Source: Posidonia oceanica
Lineage: Eukaryota; Streptophyta; Magnoliopsida; Alismatales; Posidoniaceae
Direction of reading: 5' to 3'
Assembly: GCA_037176725.1 (NCBI GenBank)
Contig: JAZBRS010000029.1
Span: forward strand, 46,882,001 to 46,946,000
DNA: 64,000 bases
Shown here: positions 22,679 through 34,857 of the stretch, piece by piece
Position numbering within the stretch: the first letter of the stretch is position 1
Layout: each line of letters opens with the position of its first letter
Program-made: the position numbers and the translations under genes
The notes under the pieces: generated by a model
Database searches by the model: none
What the model was told of the DNA's origin: nothing
The model's input: only the letters and a program-made list of their open reading frames with translations

Positions 22679-23737
22679 CTACTGATAGTACTTCTTCAGA
22701 TAGCAGAGGTTGACGGGCTCAGACTGCTCGACCCGGTCCATATCCTCAAGAGTTACAGCGCCTCCCGAAAAGATCTGCTTGACCACAAAGGGGCCACGCC
22801 AATTGGGTCGGAATTTCCCTCGACCGTCAGGCAAATGAATGGCGCGCAAGACAAGGTCCCCTGGCTGGAAGCTTCTGGGCTGGACCTTCTTCAAGAATGC
22901 TCTGGCCATCCTCTTCTGATAGCAGTGAGCGTTGTGCATGGCTTGCAATCTGCGCTCATCAATCAAGTTCAGTTGGACGCAGCGGTCTTCGACCCATTCT
23001 ACTTCTTCCAACTTAGCTTCCCGCAGGATCCGCAGAGAGGGGATCTCCACTTCGACAGGTAACACCGCTTCCATGCCGTACACCAGAGAGTACGGGGTGG
23101 CTCCTGTAGAGGTCCGGATTGATGTCCTGTACGCCCAGAGCGCGTACGGGAGCTTGTCGTGCCAATCCTCGTGGATTTCTACCATTTTCTTCAGAATCTT
23201 GACAATGTTCTTGTTTGCAGACTCCACTGCTCCGTTCATCTGAGGCCGATAAGGCGAGGATCGATGGTGCTTGATCTTGAGACTTTGCAGGTATTCTTCG
23301 ATCCTTTTGGCAATAAAGTTCGAGCCGTTATCAGAGATGACAGAGTGCGGGACCCCATATCGGGCAACAATATTGTTTCTGATGAATTTTTCTGTTGCCG
23401 CAGCGGTGACCGTCCTGTAAGAGGCTGCTTCCACCCACTTGGTAAAGTAATCGATCGCTACTAGAATGTAACGATGACCATTTGAAGCAGCAGGGTGGAT
23501 GGCGCCGATGACATCGATCCCCCCAGGTGGAGAAAGGCCATGGCGAAGACATGTTGTGCAGCTGATGTGGAGGGGCCTTGATGAAGTTTCCATGGATTTG
23601 ACAGTTGTGGCATCTACGCACGAACCGGCAGCAGTTGGCTTCCATGGTCTGCCAGAAATAACCTTGCAGCATGATCTTCTTGGCCAGGAGGATGCCGTTC
23701 ATATGCGGGCCACAGGTCCCCCGCATGCACTTGCAGC
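22679..23737 (-). pseudogene. Integrase region of element A (two frameshifts)
   Basis: Catalyses insertion of the cDNA into the host chromosome. The zinc-binding N-terminal part (VHAG...HMNG, then RCHNCQIHG) is separated by a one-base insertion near 23718 from the preceding frame, and by another in a C run (plus strand 23519-23524) from the catalytic core. The core shows IDVIGAIHP, SDNGSNF and GAVESANK, consistent with D,D-35-E, and a C-terminal part with FQPGDLVLRAIHLPDG and FRPNWRGPFVVKQIF. Identity with B is very high. Both frameshifts are single bases in homopolymers, so they are either real decay or assembly errors. As read, the protein cannot be made in one piece. Confidence 0.9.
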
Positions 23738-24447
23738 ATCAGCGTGTCAGCCTCCGATTTGTTTAGACAGCGCAGTAGCATCTGATTGTATGACCTTCTG
23801 TACAGCTGTCCGGCCCCCAACACATATTTTGACGCCAGACGCGCCAAAGTCCTCTTGTCTGTTGCTGTGGTATCAGGAGGAAAGCTACCAGATTCCAGAA
23901 AAGATTTTAAGTCCTGATACCAGGGCTGCCCCTCTGCGGGATCCGCTTCTTCTATGCTCATGCAGTATGCAGGCTGTTCAATGCGAGTGACTGATACATC
24001 CACAGTTCTGTCTTCTGAAATGGTGAGCCAGGATGCCAGAGTTGCTAGTGCGTCTGCATACGCGTTCTTTGCTCTGTTCAGATACGTGAAGCGGATGCTC
24101 TTGAATTTTTTCATCTGCCTCAGCAGGTGTTCGTGATACGGCACAAGCTTGGGATCTTTTGTCTTCCATTCGCCGTTCACTTGAGAAATTACCAGCATGG
24201 CATCGCCGTGCACATGCAGCTTCTGCGCCTCATGCTCAAGGGCGACTTTCAACCCCAGAATGCACGCTTCGTATTCTGCTTCGTTGTTTGTGCAGGTGAA
24301 AGTCAGCTTCCTTGCGAAAGGAGTCATCTGTCCTTGAGGCGTGGTCAGCACTGCGCCTACGCCTCGGCCCTTCTTGTTGACTGCACCATCAAAGTAGAGC
24401 TGCCATTCCTCTGCTTCTTCAGGATCTTTCTGCTCAGAGTCCTCCAT
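23738..24447 (-). CDS. Second (archaeal-type) RNase H of element A
   Basis: The domain follows the first RNase H and is the hallmark of the Tat clade. It degrades the RNA strand of RNA:DNA hybrids. Catalytic positions seen: Asp in LYFDGAVNKKG, Glu in NNEAEYEACILGL, Asp in HGDAMLVISQVNGEW, Asp in NAYADALATLAS. All four expected acidic residues are present. It shares the frame with the RT segment but is separated from it by a TAA at 24481-24483, and runs into a frameshift near 23718 before integrase. The ATG given by the open frame is unlikely to be a real start; this is an internal polyprotein domain. Confidence 0.88.
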
Positions 24448-24480
24448 CGCAAAAAGAATGTCTTCATCAGGGAACTGCGT

Positions 24481-26136
24481 TTAGAGGGGTTGGTATTCAG
24501 GCAGAGGGAGGTCGGCAAGATGGTCTGCCATTGCTTGACCCTTCATGGACTTCTGTGTGACAAAGGTGATGTCATACTGAGACAATAACACCTGCCACTT
24601 AGCACATCTGCCCACCATGGCCGGCTTCTGAAAGAGGAACTTGATAGGATCATGCCGGCATAAAAGCTGCACTGGGTATGCCATCAGGTAGTGTCTCAGC
24701 TTCTGTGCAGCCCAGACAAGCGACAAGCAGGTCTTCTCTAGTGTTGTGTACCTGGCTTCACATTCATTAAATTTCTTGCTCAGGTAGTAGATGGCGCGCT
24801 CCTTCCTACCAGATTCGTCATGTTGGCCCAAGACGGCGCCCATGGAATGCTGCGTGGTAGAAAGGTAGAGAAGTAAGGGTCTCCCCGGCGTAGGCAGGAC
24901 CAGGACAAGAGGCTTGATCAATAGCTGCTTGATCTTGGCAAATGCAGCCTGACACTCCTCGCTCCAGTGAATCTGCGCATTCTTCCTCAAGAGCTTGAAT
25001 ATGGGTTCGCAGATGGGCGTAAGCTGTGCAATGAAGCGACTGATATATTGTAAACGCCCAAGCAGACTTCTGACTTCTTTTTCAGTCCTAGGGGGTGGCA
25101 TGTCCACGATGGCTTGTGCTTTCAACGGGTCCACCTCAATCCCCCTTTGGCTAACAATGTAGCCGAGCAATTTGCCAGAAGATACCCCGAATACGCACTT
25201 CTTGGGATTCAGGCGCAGCTTGTACTTCCGTAGACAGTCAAAGAGCTTTCTGAGACAGGCAAGATGATCCTCAGGCTCTTTGGTTTTGGCAATCATATCG
25301 TCTACATAGACCTCCACTTCTTGGTGCATGAGGTCGTGGAATAGCGTAGTCATGGCCCTCTGATAGGTTGCACCAGCATTCTTCAGGCCGAACGGCATGA
25401 CTTGGTAGCAGAAGACTCCCCAAGGGGTGATGAATGAAGTCTTTTCCATGTCCTCTTCTGCCATCTTGATTTGATTGTATCCAGAGAAGCCGTCCATGAA
25501 GGAGAGCATCCTGTGGCCTGCTGTATTGTCGACTAGGACATCAATGTGAGGCAATGGAAAGTCGTCCTTGGGACTCGCCTTGTTCAGGTCCCTATAGTCA
25601 ATACAGATCCGAATTCGGCCATCTTTCTTGGGCACAGGTACAATGTTTGCCAGCCATTCAGGATACAGAACGACCTTCAGAAAGTTGACTCCAAGCTGCT
25701 TCATTATTTCTTCTTTGATCATGAGCAGCCACTGCGGTCGCCATCTTCTTAGTTTCTGCTTTACTGGCTTGGCATCCGGATTTAAGGGCAGATTGTGCAC
25801 CACTATCTCTATGTCGAGGCCGACCATATCTTCATAACTCCAGGCGAAGACATCCGCATATTCCCTCAGGAATGCAATGAATTCTGCTCGAGCCTGGGCG
25901 GACAGCTGGGCACTGATGCAAACTTCTTTGACTTCCTCAGCTGTGCCAATGTTAACAACCTCTGTTTCTTCTTCAACATGGAGGTTGGGGCCTTCTGGGT
26001 CGTCGTCATAGGGCCGGAACTCGGGCAAAGGTTCGTCAGTCTCGTCCATGCCCGTGTCATCCTCTTCTCCATAAGCAATAAGTTCTGAGAGGATCTCTTT
26101 CTCAAAAGAAGGACTTGCAATGTCGAAAGAGTGCAT
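24481..26136 (-). pseudogene. Reverse transcriptase and first RNase H of element A
   Basis: RT motifs in order: EWLANIVPVPKKDGRIRICID, FMDGFSGYNQIKM, MPFGLKNAGATYQRAM, and the catalytic YVDD at 25308-25297 (minus strand), then KCVFGV and LLGYIV. The connected first RNase H (LYLSTTQHSMGAVLGQH...SKKFNECEARYTTLEK...HDPIKFLF) lacks the usual first catalytic Asp, which is Ser here, and the TDH motif is replaced by CRHDP, so it looks inactive, as expected when a second RNase H is present. The segment is joined to gag-pro through a +1 frameshift near 26156 and ends at a TAA (24481-24483) where B has a glutamine codon. Confidence 0.92.
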
Positions 26137-28855
26137 GTGTTCCGCTGCTTGGCCCTGGGTGACGCTTTAGGATGGTCACGCTCACTCGAGTATTCTTGTA
26201 GCCTCGGTGCGCGACCTCCGTCCCAGCAACTCCTTCTGCTGTTTGCTCTGGCCTGACTGATTCTGCTGAGTGCTCTGCTGATTCTGCCGAGGGCTCAACT
26301 GACTCTGCTGCTGATGCTGCTGACTGCTCTGCTGACTGTGCTGCTGAGGCTGCTGAGGCGTTCTGCTCTGCTGCTGTTGCATCTGCTGCTGATGCTCCCC
26401 CCTCTGGGTCTTCTAGTATGCTCGTGGAGGGTATGCCGGACTGGCGGCTGATCTGGTCACTGCCGCTCGATGCCTTGCTCAGGTGAGGCATGGGTTGCAC
26501 AAACCACCTAGACCCGCCTTCTGGTTGAAGAGTGATGAGCTCATCTGGTCTAGGGGAGTCCGGCGCTGCTGAGTCTTCTAGGACCATGATAGAAGCATGG
26601 TCCTCTTGCAGAGGAGGATCCGTGACTACGGCTTTTCCTTTCCTTTCTGCAGCTTGATGATCTGCCAGGTCTTCTGCTATCGACTTGATCTGTTCTTGAT
26701 AGAGTAGCTCTAAGTCGGACATCCAAGAATCGACCTGGGCTTCTATCGCCGCTCCTTCTTCTTCGTCTGAGGGGGAGTCGACGTAGTAGGCGCCGGGGGC
26801 CTGCGGCACTGGCCCGGCTGCAAGATGGATCGCCGCCCTTGGAGTCTGCTTGATCTGGTTCACGGGCGTGTCTGCTGATGGCAGTTTAGATGTAGAAGGC
26901 CCAAGTGGACAAGCCAGCGGTGCTGCTGATGAATAAGCTTCCAGGGTCACTGCGGAAGAGTAAACGGGGGTGCTCTTCAGAGGGCTCAAGGGCCCGGAGA
27001 GTGTAGTGCTCAGTTGGCCTTTTGTATCGGGCCATAACTGAGAGAGCGCAGCCTCTAACGCCATAGGGTCTTGCCATGAGAGCTGCTGCAGGTCGTCAGG
27101 AGAATGCGGAGCGGACTGCGCCAGCTGCATTCCTGAAGATGATGCTGAGGGAGCGGGCTGGGCCACGCTACCGACTGAGTTGATGGACTGGCCCTCCAGA
27201 GACGGGGGCAGTGGCACTGATGTGTCTGTGACCGCTGGTAGCATACTTGGTTCTGCCAGAAGGAGTGTCTCTGACTCCTGCACTGCTGCTGACTGATCTT
27301 GAGGAGCTGATGTGGCTGCAAAAGGATGAGAACTTGAATCTGCCACAGGGCCTGCTGAGCTGCCTGCTATTTCTGCCAGAGGGGGAGCTAAATAAACTGA
27401 CTGTAGGGCCTCTGCTCTGACCACTGTTTCTGCTGAGCTGATTGGGACCGCCTCTGTTGCATCAGACTGCTCCTCATCCGAGTAGTAGTCCTCAATACAC
27501 ACCCAATCCTCTGCCGGCACTGTGGCTTGGTGGTCGGTTGATCCCAGAATTCCTGCACTGGTAAAGTTAGTGAGGTCTCTGGGGATGGCTTGTGCACGAT
27601 CTCTGAGCTGGAAGCAGTGATCTTCGTCGAGCTTTGGTTCGTAGCCGAGACCTTCGGACTTCCTTCGCTCCACTGCTACGATCGGCTTTGCGATCCCTTG
27701 GCCGTGACGCCCGAGCGGCGTACCCTTTGTGTAACCCCACCTATGACATACATTCTCGACCATTCGAAAGGGGTTATTGTGAACGGTCAAGGAATTGACA
27801 CGTTCAAGATCAGGAACGAAGTTAACTGGCTCGCACCGGTTAACGCGATATAGGGCTTCGGAAGTCTCGGGGTCAAACGGGATAGATTGTGAAGACACGG
27901 GAGAGACTGCTTCAATCCGCTCCTTCTCAAAGTTCTCCGCCATGACGACAATGACATCATCGCCACGACGGTACTTTATCATTCGATGGAGGGTCGAAGG
28001 AAGGACCTGATGCTTGTGGAGCCAAGGGCGCCCAAGCAGAAGATTGAAGTTAGGCTTCAAGTCGACGACATAGAATTCTACGTCGAAGACGACCGGACCG
28101 ATAGCCAGGGGGATAATCAGAATCCCTAGAGCGTCATGGTGAGTGTTGTCAAAAGCAGTCATTCCCTTCATGGCTGGCGTGATATCCTCGGCTTTGAATC
28201 CGAGCTTGGTTGCTGTACGCAAGGGGCAGACATTAAGGCCTGACCCATTATCAACCAGCGTTAGGGGAATGCGAAAGCTTTTGAACTGCACCGTGACGAA
28301 AAGGGGCTGGTTGTGATTAATCCCTGCCGGAGGCAGCTCATCACTCGTGAAAGAGATGACTTGGGGCTCCGCGATTAACCCGACCATGCTCTCCAAGGCA
28401 GAAGGCTCAATGGACTGGGACACACGAGCAGCCTGGAACACGCGAAGAAAAGCCTCGCGGTGCTCGGCAGAAGTGTGGATTAAATCCCAGATGGAGATGT
28501 CGGCTTTAACCTTCTTAAGCTGGGAAGTTAGGTCTGCTTTAGGTTGGCTTCTCCTAGCAGCTGGAGGGGTGATTCTAGCAGGTTCTAAAGGGGTAGCAAT
28601 AGGAAGCTGGGTTACTGCAGGTTGGCTAGGGGCTTGGCTAGCTACGGGCTGATCTGGAGCTGAATCTGCTAAGGGTTGGCCTGAGGGTGGGGGTATAACA
28701 GGTCCAGGGTGAGTTGGCCCAGTTGCCGGTGCTGGGGGCCTATAAACCCCCCCCGATCGCGTTACTTCTGCGCACATTTCTGTGGCGTAGCTGTAAGGGA
28801 CGCGATGGGTGTCCAGGGTCAAATTAATGACGACTGGAGCATGTGCTGCGAGCAC
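26102..28855 (-). pseudogene. Protease, G-patch-like motif and Ser/Ala-rich linker of element A
   Basis: Polyprotein segment in the same frame as gag but separated by a TGA. The aspartic protease core shows FRIPLTLVDNGSGLNVCPL (Asp codon 28252-28250), then LLGRPWLHKH. After it comes MVENVCHRWGYTKGTPLGRH with GQGI and SEGLGYEP, a G-patch-like arrangement of glycines. Next is a long low-complexity linker with an acidic patch (PSDEEEG) and a stretch of Ala/Ser/Glu/Gln repeats (26180-26400, SAEQSAAS type). The frame runs out at 26102 because of a one-base insertion near 26156; RT continues in another frame. Confidence 0.85.
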
Positions 28856-28966
28856 AGGAGGGGTTAGAGGGGGACCTACAGGATATTGAGGTCTATCTAG
28901 GGGATATGGTTGTTGGGGTGGGAAGGCTGGGGCAAGTTGAGGTCTGCCTAGAAGGTGTGGCTGAGG

Positions 28967-31450
28967 TCACCCTAAAAGGTGGATGGGAGAACTAGGCTGG
29001 GCTCTAGCTAAGAGGTGTACAGGGGATTGAGCCTGAGGGAGCACGGTGGGGGGCGCGAGAGGGTGCTCCGGCCTGGCACGCGGTCGGATCAGATGGATTC
29101 CCGACTCGGAGCCAGCAACTACCGCCAAATAGAGACTGACCGGGAAAGGCTCAGAGATGTCAGAGATGAGGTCAGAGGGGTCTACTACAGAAGTAGCAGG
29201 CCCAGAAGGAAAGACAGAGTGGACGCCTGAGGTTCCTGCCCCTCCCGGATAAGAGTGCTCCGGTAAAGGTTGGCGGACGATGCCAGAATGCGGGGGAACA
29301 GCTGGAGATGCAGATGCATGAGTGCATGCTTGAGTGGACGCCTCGTGCGTCTCGATCACAATCGTTCCCGATTCGATCAGGTCCTGAATTGCGTTCCGCA
29401 AGGAGAAGCAATTATCCGTCGAATGCCCGACGCTTCGATGGAAATTGCAGAAGAGGTCCGGCCTAAACCAATGCGGCAGAGGGTTTGGCGGCGGACGAAC
29501 CTTCGGGAACTTCAGGAGCGATGCCACCTTCGGCAAGATGTCTGTGAGTGGTTCCACCAGTGGGGTGAAATTCCTCCTCTCAGCGGGTGGTCTTCTTTGC
29601 CTTGGGTTTGAGCCTTGCTGGACCGGTGTGGCAGGATAGACCGGTCTAGCGGTGGTAGTGATGTGCGGTGTGTGCGGGTTCCTAGGTGCAGGAGCGTACA
29701 CCATTTGAGCTGGGGCAGGCCGAGACGGCAAGCGAACAGGCACAGCAGGAGAATCGACGAATGCAACAGCGGGTTTTGGCGAATCCTTCCTCTTCGGGCG
29801 GTTGTTGTTGCTGCCGCTGTTGTTGTTGTTGAAGGTGCTGCTGTTGGCACTGTTGCTGCTGATCGCTGCCTGCTTAGCGAACGCAGAGAAAGCCGGGAAG
29901 TTGCCACTCCGCAAAGAACTCTCCACGCGCGCTCCAGCTCTGATGAGTGCCGCGAAAGTAGTGACTAGCTGAATGCTAAGCAGAGCTCCGAGAGACGGCT
30001 GCGCCCCTTTGATGACGATCTCAATAGATTCCTCGTCAGAGGGTCTATCTCGAACCTGAGAGGCAAGGGCGCGCCAGCGGCCGACGTACTCCCCGAACGG
30101 CTCGCCAGAATTCTGCTCGACGGCGATCAAGTCCGCCCTCTTTGGGACAAGATCGAGGTTGAAGGAGTATTGCTCCAGGAACGCCTGACTGAGGTCGTTC
30201 CAAGTCTTGATGGCTGACATATCGAGTGATGTGAACCACTTGAGTGCCGGCCCGGTCAAACTCTTCTGGAACAGGCGGATCAGCAACCTCTCGTCAGCCT
30301 GAAGCTGAGCGAGATCACCGCAATACGCCTTCAGGTGTGCTACAGGGCAGCCCCTACCATCATACTTCTCAAAGTCCGGAATCTTGAACTTCGGAGGGAG
30401 TATCGCCTCTGGAAAGCAACAGAGGTCTCGGAATTGGTAGGTCTGGTGCTCAGTACCCTGCACTAGTCGTAGTGCCTTCTCCAAGACGTCCATCCGGTTA
30501 TTAATGGGGTCTGGGATTGCTGCTGTAGGAGAGGGATCAGTAGGGGTAGTGAGCACATACGCCGAATGGGTCGCACCTAAGTGCTCCTCTGGATCTACCA
30601 TAGCGTCGCCTGGTGGAGCAACGGGATGGCCGGCGTATCCGTGCTGGGGGATAGTGTATGCAGGATGCTGGACTTGATGAAGAGGAGAAGAATAAATGCC
30701 ATGCTGTGTTGGGATAGGGGGAGGATGACGGAGCACCAGTTGCTGTACAGGCGGAGTGCCAGACAGCGAACCAGCAAGGTACTGGGCTCCAGCCAGTCCA
30801 AGAAGTTGACCACCAGAAGGAAGTGGAGCATGCTGTGCCAAGTGTTGTGCAGGAGGAGGCGGTAAACGAGCCCCCATCGTCGGAACCGTGAGCAGTTGTG
30901 ACGATGGTCGAGGCGGAGGTGCAGAGGTTGATGCAAGAAATGCAGGAACTGGCCTCGGAGGAACCTCAGGGACGACAGGGACAGAAGGAGGACGAACTGA
31001 TAGAGCCATGCCCTGCAGTCTCTGGGCAAGCTCCATCAGGTGCTGGTACTGCGCCTCGGGCGTCTCGGCAGTGGGGACGCTGAAGTGCAGTGCCGGCGGG
31101 GATTGAGAAGCAAGAGGCACGGACATAGATGGTCCGGGAAGGAGGGGATCTACAGAAAAAGTCGCAGCAGTGGTGGAAGGGATGTCGAAAGCGACGTATC
31201 CCTGGGGCGGAGGGGGCAGTGGTGTCTCCGGAACGCGAGTAATGGCCGTCAAGATAGACTCGGCGACCGGATCCAGAGGAAGGGAGGCTTGCCACTGTCC
31301 CGAGGTGTACTGAGAACCTAGAGACGTCAGAGGAGGAAACCCTGGCGTCGGAGGAGGAACAAGTGGGACAGAAAGAGCAACCGAAGGGGCCAGAACGGAG
31401 ACACCCTCCGTGACAGGAGTGAAAGAGGACTCACTAACGTACTGGGCCAT
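28967..31450 (-). pseudogene. Gag of element A
   Basis: Structural protein that packages the genomic RNA. The likely start is ATG 31450 (MAQYVSES...), because the longer open frame to 31609 begins at a non-ATG codon. Order: Pro-rich N-terminal third; a retrotransposon gag domain starting near FPEAILPPKFKIPDFEKYDG and running through LTGPALKWFTSLD and WRALASQVRDRP; Ser/Asn-rich linker with the basic cluster RPKRKD; variant zinc knuckle CNFHRSVGHSTDNC (C-x2-H-x4-H-x4-C, usual in Tat gags); Pro-rich tail with HLLGRPQ repeats. It ends at TGA 28969-28967, where B has CGA; the downstream protease is in the same frame, so a C-to-T change at a CpG separated them. Confidence 0.88.
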
Positions 31451-32762
31451 CGCCGACCTAGAACGTGTGAGAACAGGGCTGCGACGGGTATTCAAGCGGT
31501 GCTTCCTAAGAGGAGCTATCGTCGCAAGTGCGGATAGCTCGGAAGGGGATGGTCGTGAACCAAGTCGCAAAAAGGGCGTCAACGAGGGTCGATACTCGAG
31601 TTCTGGCAAAGGGAAACTCGCTTACCGATCACACTGACACAACAGAAGGAAATTAGGGTTAGAAACTAAAAGATGAATGCAAATGAGTTAGTTAAGTGGC
31701 GTGAATGATATGCATGCTTTCTAGTATGCCCCCCTTACCTAACTAGTGTTTCCTAGCAAGGCTGTCTACTCCGGGTATCCCTGGATGTACGAGTCGCCGA
31801 CTCAGGCCAGAAAAAGTAGGTCCCCTGTCTAACTCCCGGCCCAAAGCTCAGGTAATGACAGGGTGGTGTGTTAGTGGCCTCTACCCCGCCAAAGCGTGGG
31901 TGGTACCCTCTACTAACACCGACACGTCCCCCGGACAAGGAGGGGACAGACCGACCAACTTATGCCACGCCCAAAGCAGTGGAACAAGAGGCCGGAGCCG
32001 TCCTTCGCAGACTAGTAGGTGGACTCAGAGGAGAAGAATGCATGCCCTATATGATGCTTATGCAAAATGATTAGAGTTTTTTATCTTGCGCATTTTATTA
32101 ACCAAAGGGAGTGAAGGATTGTTTGTAGTCTCTAGTTACCCCTAGAAGTTCTTTTTACTTGCATTTTTTAGTTAATCATGGGGAGAGCAGACAAGTCTCT
32201 ACTATCCTAAGCATGGCAAGTGCAAAAGGGAAGAAAATCAGTCAAAATGGCAAGCAACCATCATACAACACAACAAAAGGCATGTTCATGGCATGTGCGA
32301 GTGTTTGTGGGCATGATGGTGAAGAAAAGCATTCATCAAGTCAAAAGGCATGCAAGCATAGTATGTGCGTGTGTAGTGGCATAGCAAGAGTGTAAAAAGA
32401 AGCATCCAACATCCAAAAAGCATGTATTTTGGCCAAACAAAGTATGTAGACATGTAATGCGCGAGAATTAAAGCAATAATAAGCAAGTAAAGTAAAGCAA
32501 GGTAAAAGTAAGCAGACTGTAAAGGAAATAAGAGCATAAGCAAGGCAGTAAGTAAATAAACAAGCAAGGGAGCAAAGCCAAGCGAAGGAAAGCGCAAATC
32601 GAGACAAAAGAGGTGCAAAACCTAAGCAAAGTAGCCACGAAGCAACTTGCTAGGAGTTTGCACAGAAAAGCGAACAAAACAGGCGAAGAAGGCACACAAG
32701 GCAGACAAAACTGCAAAACGAGCGAGCGAAAAGCCAGGAACGAAAGCCGGAGTCTAGTCTCA
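31451..32762 (-). other. 5' leader of element A
   Basis: Non-coding, between the PBS and gag. It is highly similar to B 40879-42188. Near its gag end the minus strand reads TTCTGTTGTGTCAG followed by TGTGATCGGTAAGC, which looks like a splice acceptor and then a donor (GT at 31625-31624). Packaging signals would be expected here but are not recognisable. Confidence 0.6.
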
Positions 32763-32780
32763 TCCCCAGCGGAGTCGCCA
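32763..32780 (-). promoter_or_regulatory. Primer-binding site of element A (tRNA-Arg type)
   Basis: Minus-strand TGGCGACTCCGCTGGGGA starts one base inside the 5' LTR. It matches the PBS known from Tat/Ogre elements, attributed to tRNA-Arg. First-strand cDNA synthesis would start here. Confidence 0.9.
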
Positions 32781-33050
32781 CTGTAGCGATCCCGATCGGA
32801 ACCAGGCTCGCTATTATCCAGCGGCGATTGGGATCCGAGGAAGAGGCTCAACTCAAAAACACTTAAAATCGAGGAGAAAAAAAAAAAAAAAGGAAAGATA
32901 AGACAAATCAGAGTCGCCACCATGTCTATTAACGGGAGACAAGGAAAATCGGGGAAATGCGTGAATTAACACACAAAACCGAGCAAGAAAATGCGAAGCA
33001 AAGCAATGCAAAGGAAAACAAATGCAAACAAATGCAAATGAGATGACTCT

Positions 33051-33175
33051 AGCCTAGGATAAGGGCAGTATGGTCATTGCGGGCCAAAAGACAGGGTAAG
33101 GACTCCTGTTACGCGCGGGGAAGGTGTTAGGCACCCCCGACACGCCCGAAAATCGGTCTTTCTAGGCTTACGCTC
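33051..33175 (-). other. Conserved block near LTR 3' end (A, 5' LTR)
   Basis: Same 120-bp block as at 10262-10385, with only a few substitutions. Confidence 0.8.
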
Positions 33176-34852
33176 GCATACGGAGGGAAATGCAAGGTTG
33201 AATGCCTATGTGCCTATAAATGCCTGAATGAATGCTCAAGGTGTGCTCTAAGTGGGAAGAAACAAAGCAAGGAAGTAAACGTGCTCTCTAAGTGCTCAGC
33301 TGCGCTGCCCGTGTTCTGAATTAGGCGAAACCTAGCTCGTGAGAACTCCAGGCAGTAAGCATCACAGCCCTATATGCAAATGCAGGCGAGAAAGCAAAAC
33401 AACGAGGAAACCATGCAATGCGATCGACATGCAAGGGAAAACGACGCAAAGCACGCAAAACTAGGCGAGAAACGAGAAAGGTATGCAAAACGATGCAAGG
33501 AGCGAAACCGGCACGCAAAACAAGCGAGAAAACAAGGCGGCGCACAAAACAAGGCAAGAGAGCAGGAAACCACGCAAAACGAGACGAGAAAATAGAATGG
33601 CACGCAAAACGGAGCGAAAGAATAAAACCGGCATGCAAAACAAGCGAAAAGGCGAGACAACACGCAAAACGAGACAAGAAAACAGATGGGCACGCAAAAC
33701 GATGCCAAAACAAAGGCGGGCACGCGGAACGGTGCCAAAACAGCGAAGCAAAAACCTCAGAAAAGCCGTGCGAATGCAAGAACGTAAGAGATTAGGAGAG
33801 GCCAAAGGGGAGGCGAAACAACGTGTGTGTAAGAACAGACGTCATTTGGGACCACTCAGAGTAGGTGTGAAGACCTACGGAGGGGAGAGTGTGCAAACAG
33901 GGGGAATTACCACCTCTTTGCGACTGTTTCCCGCTAAACCGCTCCACGGTGTGTCTCGCATGCTGCCCAAAGCTCGCGATGCGATCGGATCGTGGAAAAG
34001 GGGGAAGAAAGTCACATTAAGTGGCAAATCCAGGGAAAACACAACACAAAACACACAGGAATACGCGAAACGGAGGTTTGAAGATACAAGCAGAAAGGGG
34101 AGACCCTGTTCTACATGCTCAAAGAAACAGAAAGCGAAAACAAAGAAAACTGTGCAAATGGTATGCAAACACAATGCAAGGGTTCAGGAGGACATACCTG
34201 GAAATCCGGGAGCCTGATCTGAAATCTGTCTGATCCATGCTGAAGAACGCTTCGCTGCGGTCGCCTGGGCAGCCTACTTGAGAAGATCCAACGGCTGGAT
34301 TGAAAGATATCGCAGCTCTAAGGCGGAAGGGCAAGAACAGGGGAGAAGAACAGATCTAGATGCTCTGGAGGTCCTAGGGATGTGCAAAAGGTCCTCCCAA
34401 GTGGAAGGGAGCTAAAAGTGCTTGGTGTGTGCGAGAAGATGCTAGAATGCAAGACTAAATGAATGCAAGATGCATGCAAAAGCAAGAAAAAAGCAATGAT
34501 AAGAAACTGGGAAAAGGCAGGCGTTCAGGAAGCATTTTGGGAAAGAAAAGGGGCTAAAATACAAATTTTCCAGAAGACAGGGGACCACAAGAAAGGATTT
34601 TGAAAACAGGGGAAGACAGAGGTCTATTTGGCAAAAGACTGGGCTCAGAAAGTTGTTTTGAAAAGAAGGTACGCTTAAAAAGAAGTCAGAGTGCAATTTT
34701 GAAAAAACTGGGGTCTAAAGTGCAAATTTTCCAGAAAACGGGGTTCTGGGGAGTCTGGGGGTACTAGTGGGAGGTCTGCATGAAATTTGGTAAGCATAGG
34801 AGTTAAGATGCAACCTAGGGGCAAAATGGTCTTTTCACATGATTTTTTAAAA

Positions 34853-34857
34853 CATGC
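34853..34857. repeat. Target-site duplication of element B, left copy
   Basis: CATGC immediately before the LTR start TGTTGACACC. The right copy is 63617-63621, and a single CATGC occupies the homologous place in the other LTR of A at 12067-12071. Confidence 0.97.

Larger units (their letters stand above)
9993..34857 (-). mobile_element. Element A: giant Tat-type retrotransposon (interrupted by B)
   Basis: Minus strand. The 3' LTR is 9993-15788, the internal region 15789-32781, and the 5' LTR starts at 32782, runs to 34857, and resumes at 63622 after element B. If its two LTRs are of equal length, the intact element was about 28.6 kb. The PBS (32780-32763) lies one base inside the 5' LTR. 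The order on the minus strand is leader, gag, protease, RT, RNase H, second RNase H, integrase, accessory ORF, hairpin repeats, polypurine tract, 3' LTR. Multiple frame breaks show that this copy is defective. Its left target-site copy would be GAATG (9988-9992); the right copy is outside the window. Confidence 0.93.
32782..34857 (-). repeat. Element A 5' LTR, inner part (split by B)
   Basis: The inner end (TGTAGCGATCCC on the plus strand) is at 32782. The sequence aligns with 9993-12071 of the 3' LTR up to 34857, where element B interrupts it; the continuation is 63622 onward. It contains the conserved block (33051-33175) and the ACGCAAAACG repeats (33430-33750). Confidence 0.95.
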
